A DNA stretch of 6,057 nucleotides. It comes from an uncultured Erysipelotrichaceae bacterium (GTDB taxonomy: Bacteria; Bacillota_I; Bacilli_A; RFN20; CAG-826). Below the pieces are notes generated by a model. It was not told where the DNA came from. It saw nothing but the letters and a program-made list of their open reading frames with translations, and made no database searches. The position numbers and the translations under genes are program-made. This document shows positions 1-5,642 of this stretch, in pieces (position 1 is the stretch's first letter; each line of letters starts with the position of its first letter). Where the stretch lies: contig CADCDV010000070.1 in the NCBI GenBank assembly GCA_902800255.1, forward strand, positions 1 through 6,057, given 5' to 3'.

Positions 1-2
1 AG

Positions 3-1187
3 CCATTCATCCTTGAAACCTATGGTGATGAATACCTTGGCAACATTAAATTCGGAAAGAAGCAGGAGAGGATTCAGGATGCTCACGAAGCCATCCGTCC
101 TACCGGCACCCATAGAACCCCAGAAATCGTCGCAAAATATGTCGGTGAGCGCGAAGCTAAGCTTTATAAGCTTATCTATGACCGCGCCTTAGCCTCCGTT
201 ATGGCTGACAAAGTCGAAGAAGTCACGACCGTTATCTTTGAAGAGAATGGTCTTTCCTTCAAGACCGTTGGAACCAGAACCATCTTCAAAGGCTATGAAG
301 CTATCTATGGCGAATTCGAAGACGACGATACCAAACTCCTCCCTCTTATTGAGGAAAAAGGTATCTATAAACGCGTTGAAACCAAGAATGAGCAGAAGTT
401 CACCAAGGCTCCTGCTAGATATACCGAAGCCCGTGTCGTTAAGATGATGGAAGAAAAAGGCATCGGCCGTCCATCAACCTACGCGAGCACCATCAAGTTA
501 TTGATCGCCCACGGATATGTCACCTCCAAAGGAGGTGTTCTTACTCCAACCGAAACCGGAACCCGCACGACTTTGGTCATGGAAGATTGCTTCCCAGCCA
601 TCGTTTCCTTTGACTACACCGCCAAAATGGAAAGCCAACTCGATGAAATCGAGGAAGGAAAACTCAAGAAGTTAGATGCGATGAACAGCTTCTATGGCCC
701 ATTCATCAAAGACCTTGAAGTCGCGACCGAAAGAATCGGTAAACGCGATCCAGCCTTAGAAGAGCCAGTCGGCATTTGCCCAGAATGCGGATCTCCTCTT
801 GTCACCAAGAAGAGCCGTTTTGGAACCTTCGTCGCTTGCTCTAATTACCCAACTTGCCATTACGTTCAGAAAGAACCAAGCAATACCAAACTCACTGGAG
901 AGACTTGCCCAGAATGTGGCAAACCTCTTGTTGTCAGAAAAGATAAGAAGAGCGGCAAAGAATTTATCGCCTGCTCTGGCTTCCCAAAGTGCCATTACAT
1001 CAAGAACATCGATGGAACTGAGGCTCCAAAGAAAGAGACCTTCACTCCTGAGCAATACGTCAAACCATGTCCGAAGTGCAAAACCGGACATCTTGTTCTT
1101 AAGCATGGCAAGAAGGTCGATTTCCTTGGCTGCACCAACTTCCCGAAATGCCGTCACCATGAATGGTTGACCGAGAAGAAGAAATGA
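3..1187 (+). CDS. topA: DNA topoisomerase I (type IA), C-terminal 394 residues; 5' end outside window
   Basis: Relaxes negatively supercoiled DNA by single-strand cleavage and passage. The frame is open from the first full codon at base 3, upstream of the first internal ATG (201), so the gene is cut by the window edge and does not start there. Visible type IA signatures, numbered from base 3, are QDAHEAIRPT (25-34), RYTEARVVK and GIGRPSTYA (about 139-161), LTPTETG (180-186) and DYTAKMESQLDEI (204-216). Three four-cysteine zinc-ribbon modules follow at bases 777-857, 906-992 and 1068-1151, each with a CPxC pair and a later C-x-N/G-F/Y-P-x-C pair; this is the usual Firmicutes TopA tail. The Toprim domain and the catalytic tyrosine belong to the missing N-terminal part, roughly 300 residues judging from the family length near 700. 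The TGA stop overlaps the trmFO start (ATGA). Identification is secure. Confidence 0.97.
   Translation, partial: PFILETYGDEYLGNIKFGKKQERIQDAHEAIRPTGTHRTPEIVAKYVGEREAKLYKLIYDRALASVMADKVEEVTTVIFEENGLSFKTVGTRTIFKGYEAIYGEFEDDDTKLLPLIEEKGIYKRVETKNEQKFTKAPARYTEARVVKMMEEKGIGRPSTYASTIKLLIAHGYVTSKGGVLTPTETGTRTTLVMEDCFPAIVSFDYTAKMESQLDEIEEGKLKKLDAMNSFYGPFIKDLEVATERIGKRDPALEEPVGICPECGSPLVTKKSRFGTFVACSNYPTCHYVQKEPSNTKLTGETCPECGKPLVVRKDKKSGKEFIACSGFPKCHYIKNIDGTEAPKKETFTPEQYVKPCPKCKTGHLVLKHGKKVDFLGCTNFPKCRHHEWLTEKKK
521..537 (+). repeat. Perfect 7-bp inverted repeat inside topA (CACCTCC-AAA-GGAGGTG)
   Basis: CACCTCC (521-527) and GGAGGTG (531-537) are perfect complements around an AAA loop. The right arm, with the loop, reads AAAGGAGGTG, a full Shine-Dalgarno consensus, and the left arm is its complement. 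No ATG follows at a usable distance, so it is not an internal start. The codons read V-T-S-K-G-G-V in a conserved part of TopA, so protein coding alone may explain it. Confidence 0.6.
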
Positions 1188-2470
1188 AAGAAGTAACTAT
1201 TGTGGGGGCAGGTCTTGCGGGTAGCGAGGCCGCCTTCTTCTTATTAAAGAAGGGATATAAAGTTCACCTCTATGAGAGGCGTCCTTTAGTTGATGACGGA
1301 GCTCATACGACAGACGCTTTTGGTGAGCTCGTTTGTTCCAATTCCCTTAAGAGCGATAGGCTTGATAATGCCTGTGGCCTTCTTAAGGAAGAGATGCGAA
1401 AAATGGACTCAATCACCATGGAAGCCGCGGAGATCGCAAGGGTTCCTGGTGGCAATGCTTTAGCCGTCGATCGTGACATTTTTGCATCAAAAATCACTGC
1501 AAAACTGACCTCTTTTCCAAATTTAGTGCTTCATAGAGAGGAAATCACCGAACTTCCTAAAGGCCCAACAATCATCGCTACAGGTCCTCTTACAAGCGAG
1601 TCCCTCATGAACGTTTTAGGCGAAGTGATAGGGGAGAAGAATCTCTCTTTCTTCGACGCTTCAGCCCCAATCATCAAAAAGGATTCGATCGATTTCACGA
1701 AGGCCTATTTCAAATCGAGATTCGAACAAGATGATGGTGCTTATATCAACTGCGGTTTCTCATCAAAAGAGGAATACACGAACTTCGTCAATGAACTTGT
1801 GAACGCCAAGAAAGCCTTGGTCCATGAATTCGATACTCGCTATTTCGAAGGCTGCTTGCCAATCGAAGTCATCGCAAGCCGTGGTTTTGAAACCCTTCGA
1901 CACGGTCCTCTTAAGCCATTTGGTTTATGGACCGAAGAACATCCTAGGGCGTACGCGATTGCTCAGCTAAGACAAGACACCAAACTTGGCGATTACTATA
2001 ACCTCGTCGGCTTCCAAACCAACCTCACATACCCAGAACAGAAGAGGGTCTTCCAGATGATCCCTGGCTTAGAGCATGCGGAATTCCTTCGTTATGGCTT
2101 AATGCACAGGAACTCTTACATCAACGCTCCAAAAGCCTTGAACGAAGATCTTTCTCTTAAGAATTCGCCAAACGTCTATATCGCCGGCCAGCTTTCAGGT
2201 GTCGAAGGATATGTCGAAAGCGCAGCCACCGGCATCATTGCCGCCATTAACCTTTGGAGGAAGGAAGAAGGCAAAGCCTTCACCCAAGCCCCAAGATGTT
2301 CAGTCATCGGCTCTTTGCTTGATTACATCCTCCATGCCGCGAGCAACAAATTCGAACCTATGAATGCCAACTGGGCGATTGTGCCAGACAGCGCGAAAGA
2401 AATACGCGAACAGGCTATTTCAAAGGCCCTCCAAGAGATAGAATCTTATTGGAGAGACGCGAATGAATAA
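1184..2470 (+). CDS. trmFO: Methylenetetrahydrofolate--tRNA-(uracil-5-)-methyltransferase TrmFO
   Basis: FAD- and folate-dependent enzyme that makes 5-methyluridine at position 54 of the tRNA T-loop, taking the methyl carbon from N5,N10-methylene-THF. The 428-residue product has the usual family length (about 435). The N-terminal Rossmann motif VGAGLAGSEAA (7-17) binds FAD and is followed by ERRP (31-34). Both conserved cysteines are present: C51 in ELVCSNS and C224 in FEGCLPIE, matching Cys53 and Cys226 of the Bacillus enzyme. The C-terminal signature GQLSGVEGYVESAATG (335-350) is intact. I chose ATG 1184 over the in-frame ATG 1163: the FAD motif then begins at the normal distance, the start forms a 4-base ATGA overlap with the topA stop, and a weak purine-rich site (GAGAAGAAGAA) precedes it, while 1163 has no ribosome binding site. 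Translation is probably coupled to topA. Confidence 0.97.
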   Translation: MKEVTIVGAGLAGSEAAFFLLKKGYKVHLYERRPLVDDGAHTTDAFGELVCSNSLKSDRLDNACGLLKEEMRKMDSITMEAAEIARVPGGNALAVDRDIFASKITAKLTSFPNLVLHREEITELPKGPTIIATGPLTSESLMNVLGEVIGEKNLSFFDASAPIIKKDSIDFTKAYFKSRFEQDDGAYINCGFSSKEEYTNFVNELVNAKKALVHEFDTRYFEGCLPIEVIASRGFETLRHGPLKPFGLWTEEHPRAYAIAQLRQDTKLGDYYNLVGFQTNLTYPEQKRVFQMIPGLEHAEFLRYGLMHRNSYINAPKALNEDLSLKNSPNVYIAGQLSGVEGYVESAATGIIAAINLWRKEEGKAFTQAPRCSVIGSLLDYILHAASNKFEPMNANWAIVPDSAKEIREQAISKALQEIESYWRDANE

Positions 2471-3374
2471 GGTCGAGAAAGAATACTTAGATTTTCTTAA
2501 AGCCAAACTCTATAGTGAGCACACTCTCGATTCCTACCAAAGGGACATCGATTCCTTTTTCGTTTACCTTAACAAAGAAGGCCTCTTATTTGACGCCATC
2601 ACTAAAGTGAACATCCGTAACTTCCTAAGCGAAGAGCTTGGTAGGGGAGTCTCTGCGAGATCCTGTCAAAGAAGGATAACCGCCCTCCGTCGTTTTTATG
2701 ATTATCTAGCCCACGAGCATTATGTCGTCGTTAATCCATTCCTTCAGGTCAGCGCACCTAAGAAAGGAGTCCGTTATCCAGACACTTTGACAGTGGAGCA
2801 AGTGAACGAACTTCTTAAAGAAAACGCCAAAAGAACGGACGATTTCATGCTCCGTGACCAAGCCATACTTGAGCTCATGTATGCCTCTGGTGTCCGTGCC
2901 AGCGAACTCATCAACATCAAGATGAGGGAAATCGATTATCGTTCAAGAACGATCAAGGTCTATGGCAAAGGCAAGAAAGAAAGGATCGTTCCTTTTGGAA
3001 GAACTGCTGAAGCAGCCATGAAGAAATACGCTGAGAAGTCTAGGCCTGTCCTTGCTGCTTTAAGAAACAGCAACAAGTCCCAAGAATCGTTCTTCCTTTC
3101 AGGAAAAGGGGAGAATCTTACTGTCAGAGGACTTGAATATATTCTCAAGCAAGTCGAGATCAAAACAGGCTGCCGTTATGGTCTTCATCCTCATGAGATG
3201 AGACATAGTTTTGCCACCCATCTTTTGGACAATGGAGCGGACCTCCGCCTCATCCAAGAACTCCTTGGTCATGAGTCCCTTGATACGACTCAGATCTACA
3301 CTCACGTTTCAAAGAAAGCGATGCTCAAAGAGTACTCCGAGCACTTCCCTCGTCAGAAGAAAAAATCGAAATAA
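2463..3374 (+). CDS. xerC: Site-specific tyrosine recombinase XerC (CodV-type)
   Basis: Xer recombinase acting at the chromosomal dif site, normally with XerD, to resolve chromosome dimers before division. The 303-residue protein has an N-terminal SAM-like/core-binding domain (about 1-90, including TLDSYQRDI) and a C-terminal catalytic domain. All six catalytic positions are visible: R145 (GVRASEL), K169 (YGKGKKER), H244 and R247 (HPHEMRHSFATH), H270 (LLGHESLDTT) and nucleophile Y279 (IYTHV). Spacings match E. coli XerD, so sequence alone does not separate XerC from XerD; the XerC name rests on position after trmFO, as for codV/xerC in other Firmicutes. ATG 2463 overlaps the trmFO end by 8 bases and has GGAGAG at 2451-2456, six bases upstream. 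It is the last gene before the terminator at 3422-3451. Confidence 0.92.
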   Translation: MNKVEKEYLDFLKAKLYSEHTLDSYQRDIDSFFVYLNKEGLLFDAITKVNIRNFLSEELGRGVSARSCQRRITALRRFYDYLAHEHYVVVNPFLQVSAPKKGVRYPDTLTVEQVNELLKENAKRTDDFMLRDQAILELMYASGVRASELINIKMREIDYRSRTIKVYGKGKKERIVPFGRTAEAAMKKYAEKSRPVLAALRNSNKSQESFFLSGKGENLTVRGLEYILKQVEIKTGCRYGLHPHEMRHSFATHLLDNGADLRLIQELLGHESLDTTQIYTHVSKKAMLKEYSEHFPRQKKKSK

Positions 3375-3378
3375 TCCC

Positions 3379-3400
3379 TGCAAAAACGCCCTATTTTGCA
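3379..3400 (+). repeat. Inverted repeat just after xerC (TGCAAAA ... TTTTGCA)
   Basis: TGCAAAA (3379-3385) and TTTTGCA (3394-3400) are perfect complements around an 8-base loop, starting five bases after the xerC stop. The stem is mostly A-T and no T-run follows closely, so it is a weak terminator at best. It could protect the mRNA 3' end or be chance. Confidence 0.45.
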
Positions 3401-3421
3401 TTTGAGCTATAAGTACTTTTA

Positions 3422-3451
3422 CTTCTTCCTTGTAAGGAAGGAGGCTTTTTT
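3422..3451 (+). terminator. Intrinsic terminator of the topA-trmFO-xerC operon
   Basis: CTTCTTCC (3422-3429) pairs with GGAAGGAG (3436-3443), 8 bp with one U-G pair; one or two further U-A pairs can form inside the TTGTAA loop. Two bases (GC) and then six T (3446-3451) follow. It lies 47 bases after the xerC stop and before the rpsB promoter, where an operon boundary is expected. The stem is not very GC-rich, so partial read-through into rpsB is possible. Confidence 0.75.
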
Positions 3452-3458
3452 GTATACT
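3430..3458 (+). promoter_or_regulatory. Sigma-A-type promoter for rpsB-tsf, nested in the preceding terminator
   Basis: The -35 element TTGTAA (3430-3435, 4/6 match to TTGACA) and -10 element TATACT (3453-3458, 5/6 match to TATAAT) are separated by 17 bases, the ideal spacing. The -35 is the loop of the terminator hairpin and the T-run lies in the spacer. Predicted transcription start is about 3464-3466, giving a leader of about 140 bases before rpsB. Confidence 0.7.
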
Positions 3459-3464
3459 TTAACT

Positions 3465-3607
3465 CGGCTTTTCTTTGAAAAGAGAAGCTAATACACACCT
3501 CATGGATTGAGCACCGTGTTCCCAAAGACGGGCAAAGAAGCTTAAAAAGCGTCTTGGGTGGTCAGCTCCTAGAAGTGAGGGAGGCATAAACAAATGGAGG
3601 TCACAGA
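3465..3607 (+). promoter_or_regulatory. Structured 5' leader of rpsB, candidate S2 autoregulatory element
   Basis: Two hairpins can be drawn by eye. P1: GCTTTTC (3467-3473) with GAGAAGC (3482-3488), extendable inward through U-A pairs. P2 is a long interrupted stem made of GAGC/GCTC (3509-3512/3565-3568), ACC/GGT (3513-3515/3560-3562), CCCAA/TTGGG (3521-3525/3554-3558) and GACG/CGTC (3527-3530/3550-3553), with a bulged A at 3526 and a 19-base purine-rich apical loop. The P2 base competes with a second pairing, GCTCCT (3565-3570) with 3579-3585, which would hide the upstream GGGAGG. In addition ACCTC (3497-3501) complements GAGGT (3597-3601), part of the rpsB Shine-Dalgarno. S2-controlled leaders are known upstream of rpsB in gammaproteobacteria; I claim analogy, not homology. 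No energy calculation was possible. Confidence 0.55.
3579..3600 (+). promoter_or_regulatory. Tandem Shine-Dalgarno sites before rpsB
   Basis: GGGAGG (3579-3584) and GGAGG (3596-3600) are both strong anti-16S matches. The second lies seven bases before the rpsB ATG (3608) and decides that start. The first is too far (23 bases) to serve rpsB but lies nine bases before another ATG at 3594. Confidence 0.7.
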
Positions 3608-3611
3608 ATGA
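3594..3611 (+). CDS. Possible five-codon leader peptide (MEVTE) overlapping the rpsB start
   Basis: ATG 3594 opens a five-codon frame ending in TGA at 3609-3611, which overlaps the rpsB ATG in the ATGA arrangement. GGGAGG lies nine bases upstream. The frame runs across the rpsB Shine-Dalgarno, so ribosomes translating it would occlude or unfold that site and end on the rpsB start. This could be chance, because a frame this short has no statistical support on its own; no peptide function is proposed. Confidence 0.25.
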   Translation: MEVTE

Positions 3612-4675
3612 GTGACGAAATGAAAAAGGTTGAGGCCGTTGAGGCCGAAGCCGCTGAGGAACAAGCTGCCCCAGCTGCTGAACCAACCATGGCTGAGATT
3701 GTCAGAGACCCAAGCGCTCCAATCATCACCGTGAAGAAATTGCTTGAAGCCGGTGTCCACTTCGGACATCAAACCCGCCGTTGGAACCCAAAAATGGGCA
3801 GATTCATCTACGGCGCCAGAAACGGTATTTACATCATCGATCTCACCAAGACCGTTGAGCAGGTCAATATCGCTTACAAGAAGTTAAAAGAGATTGTCGA
3901 AAAAGGTGGAAAGGTCCTCTTCGTCGGCACCAAAGACAGCGCCAAAGAAGTCGTTGTCAATGCTGCTCTCGTCAGCGGTTCCTTCTACATCTCCAACCGT
4001 TGGTTAGGTGGAACCCTCACCAACTTCCGTACCATCCTTGGCCGTACCAAGAGACTTAAAGATCTCGAGGCCATGCAGGAAGACGGATCCTTCGACAAGC
4101 TTCCAAAGAAAGAAGTCGCAATCCTTCGCAAAGAGTTAGAGAAACTTTCCCGTAACCTCGAAGGTGTCAAAGAAATGCGCCGTGCCCCACAGGCCATCGT
4201 CATCGACGATCCAACCCTTGAGCACAACGCCATCGCCGAAGCCCGCAAGCTCGGCATCCCAACCTTCGCTATCGTCGATACCAATGACGATCCAGAGATG
4301 GTTGACTACCCAATCCCATCCAACAACGATGGTTCCAACGCCTTAAAGCTTTTACTTGGCACCCTTGCTGATGCCATCGTCGAAGCCAAAGGTGGCATCA
4401 CCGAATACGCTTACACCAAAGACGAAGGCGAAGAGGCTACCATGAAGGACGCCATCCGCAGCGCCGACGCCGCCAACGAAGCCCGCAAGGCCGCCATCCG
4501 TGCCCAGCGTGCCGAACGTGAAGAGCGTTACAAGAAGATGCAAGCCGAAAGAGCTGCCCGCTTTGCCGCCAGACGCGGTGAGAAAGCCGCTGCAGCCGAG
4601 GCTCCAAAAGCTGAAGAGAAGCCAGCCGAAGAAGCTGCTGCTCCAGCCGAAGCCAAAGAAGAAGCTAAAGCTTAA
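3608..4675 (+). CDS. rpsB: 30S ribosomal protein S2 with N- and C-terminal extensions
   Basis: Component of the small ribosomal subunit that joins late on the 30S head-body side and is needed for S1 recruitment and initiation in many bacteria. The S2 core spans about residues 38-268: LLEAGVHFGHQTRRWNPKM (45-63), FIYGARNGIYIIDL (66-79), FVGTKDSAK (105-113), NRWLGGTLTNF (130-140) and GIPTFAIVDTNDDPEMVDYP (216-235). At 355 residues it is about 100 longer than usual. The extra parts are an Ala/Glu-rich N-terminus (1-37) and a tail of about 87 residues: first a basic, probably helical Ala/Arg/Lys segment (about 279-325), then an acidic Ala/Glu/Pro segment (326-355). ATG 3608 is chosen for its GGAGG at seven bases; internal ATG 3689 (M28) would remove most of the extension but has no ribosome binding site. 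tsf follows after 24 bases. Confidence 0.97.
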   Translation: MSDEMKKVEAVEAEAAEEQAAPAAEPTMAEIVRDPSAPIITVKKLLEAGVHFGHQTRRWNPKMGRFIYGARNGIYIIDLTKTVEQVNIAYKKLKEIVEKGGKVLFVGTKDSAKEVVVNAALVSGSFYISNRWLGGTLTNFRTILGRTKRLKDLEAMQEDGSFDKLPKKEVAILRKELEKLSRNLEGVKEMRRAPQAIVIDDPTLEHNAIAEARKLGIPTFAIVDTNDDPEMVDYPIPSNNDGSNALKLLLGTLADAIVEAKGGITEYAYTKDEGEEATMKDAIRSADAANEARKAAIRAQRAEREERYKKMQAERAARFAARRGEKAAAAEAPKAEEKPAEEAAAPAEAKEEAKA

Positions 4676-4699
4676 GCGAAACATAAAGGAGTTAACACA

Positions 4700-5542
4700 A
4701 TGGCAGAACAAAGCAAAATTGAAGCTATCAAGTCCCTCAAGGAGCGCACTGGCGCTGGCATGATGGACTGCAAGAGAGCTCTCGAAGAAAACGATTACGA
4801 CATCGAAAAAGCGATCGACGTCCTCCGTGAGAAGGGCATCGTCAAAGCCGCCAAGCGTGCTAACAGAACCGCTGCTGAGGGCTTAGCTGTCATCAAGACC
4901 TGCGAAGGTTGTGGCAAAGCCGCCATCATCGAGGTCAACTGCGAAACCGACTTCGTCAGCGCTACCGACAAGTTCCACGCCTTCGGTGAAGGTGCTGCTG
5001 AATTCGTTCTTAAGAACGAGCCAGCCACCATCGAAGAGGCCCAGGCCGGCGTTAAGGATCTCCAAGACGCTACCGCTCTTGCCACCGGTGAGAAGCTTGT
5101 CTTCCGTCGCTATAAAGTCATCAAGAAAGCCGAAGGTCAGGGCTTTGGCACCTACATCCACATGGGTGGAAAGATCGGTGTCGTCGTCATCCTTGAGAAA
5201 GAGGATGCCGAATTAGCCAACCAGATGGCTATGCACATCGCTGCCAACAACCCTCTCTACCTCGCCCTCGAAGACGTTCCAGCCGCCGAGAGAGAAAGAG
5301 AGCAAAAGATCGCCGAGACCGAAGTCGCCAATGACGAGAAACTCGCCAACAAGCCAGAACAGGTCAAAGCTCAGATCGCCCAGCGCAAAGTCGACAAAGT
5401 TCTTTCCCAGAGCTGCCTTACCTTCCAGAAGTGGTTACTCGACGAATCCAAGACCGTCAGCCAGCTTCTTAGCGAGAAGGGCAACAAGGTTCTCAGTTTC
5501 GTCCGCTTCCAGGTTGGCGATGGCGTTGAAGCCGCTGCTTAA
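4700..5542 (+). CDS. tsf: Translation elongation factor Ts (EF-Ts)
   Basis: Guanine-nucleotide exchange factor that releases GDP from EF-Tu in the cytoplasm. The 280-residue protein has normal length. The N-terminal UBA-like domain covers about 1-55, with the family signature LKERTGAGMMDCKRAL (13-28). The EF-Tu-contacting TDFV motif is at 83-86 inside EVNCETDFV. The second signature GTYIHMGGKIGVVV (150-163) and MHIAANNPLYL (178-188) mark the core and dimerisation region. The start has AAAGGAG at 4685-4691, eight bases upstream. Transcription is probably from the rpsB promoter, since only 24 bases separate the genes and no promoter is visible there. Codon choice is strongly biased like rpsB, as expected for high expression. 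A CEGC pair (C68, C71) sits just before the TDFV strand; I do not assign it a function. Confidence 0.98.
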   Translation: MAEQSKIEAIKSLKERTGAGMMDCKRALEENDYDIEKAIDVLREKGIVKAAKRANRTAAEGLAVIKTCEGCGKAAIIEVNCETDFVSATDKFHAFGEGAAEFVLKNEPATIEEAQAGVKDLQDATALATGEKLVFRRYKVIKKAEGQGFGTYIHMGGKIGVVVILEKEDAELANQMAMHIAANNPLYLALEDVPAAEREREQKIAETEVANDEKLANKPEQVKAQIAQRKVDKVLSQSCLTFQKWLLDESKTVSQLLSEKGNKVLSFVRFQVGDGVEAAA

Positions 5543-5563
5543 TCTATTAGCCGATTAAAAATC

Positions 5564-5590
5564 AAGTCCTCACAATGTGGGGACTTTTTT
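5564..5590 (+). terminator. Intrinsic terminator after tsf
   Basis: AGTCCTCAC (5565-5573) pairs with GTGGGGACT (5577-5585), 9 bp with one U-G pair and a three-base loop, followed by a run of six T (5585-5590). A further A-U pair can extend the base. It lies 22 bases after the tsf stop and ends the rpsB-tsf unit, so pyrH needs its own promoter. Confidence 0.88.
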
Positions 5591-5627
5591 ATTACAAAAA
5601 GTAGTCGCTCGTATTCACTCTTCTTTG

Positions 5628-5633
5628 TATAAT
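5628..5633 (+). promoter_or_regulatory. -10 element of the pyrH promoter (TATAAT)
   Basis: A perfect TATAAT preceded by TTTG, the same local context (TTTGTATAnT) as the rpsB promoter. No good -35 is found 16-18 bases upstream; the 17-spaced hexamer TCGCTC matches only 2/6. Predicted start is about 5640-5641, only two or three bases before the pyrH ATG. Confidence 0.65.
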
Positions 5634-5642
5634 AAAACCAAT

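Noticed and set aside
756..1160. Reverse-strand open frame of 134 codons opposite the TopA zinc ribbons
   Set aside because: No family features, lies wholly inside topA, and the + strand frame is clearly the coding one.
1163..1183. Upstream in-frame ATG (1163) as the trmFO start
   Set aside because: No ribosome binding site precedes it and it would add seven charged residues before the FAD motif; ATG 1184 fits better.
3375..3460. Possible dif site next to xerC
   Set aside because: I find no 28-base sequence with two 11-base arms and a 6-base centre resembling known dif sites; the short repeat at 3379-3400 has different spacing.
3550..3570. GGGTGGTCAGC resembling the T-box motif GGGTGGNACCGCG
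   Set aside because: Only the first half matches, no terminator/antiterminator pair follows it, and rpsB is not a T-box-type target.
3459..3686. Reverse-strand open frame of 75 codons across the rpsB leader
   Set aside because: It is antisense to the leader and the repetitive rpsB start, has no recognisable domain, and no promoter or ribosome binding site was seen for it.
4352..4711. Reverse-strand open frame of 119 codons opposite the rpsB tail
   Set aside because: Its Phe/Gly/Ser-rich composition is what results from reading Ala/Glu/Lys codons backwards; it is a shadow of rpsB.
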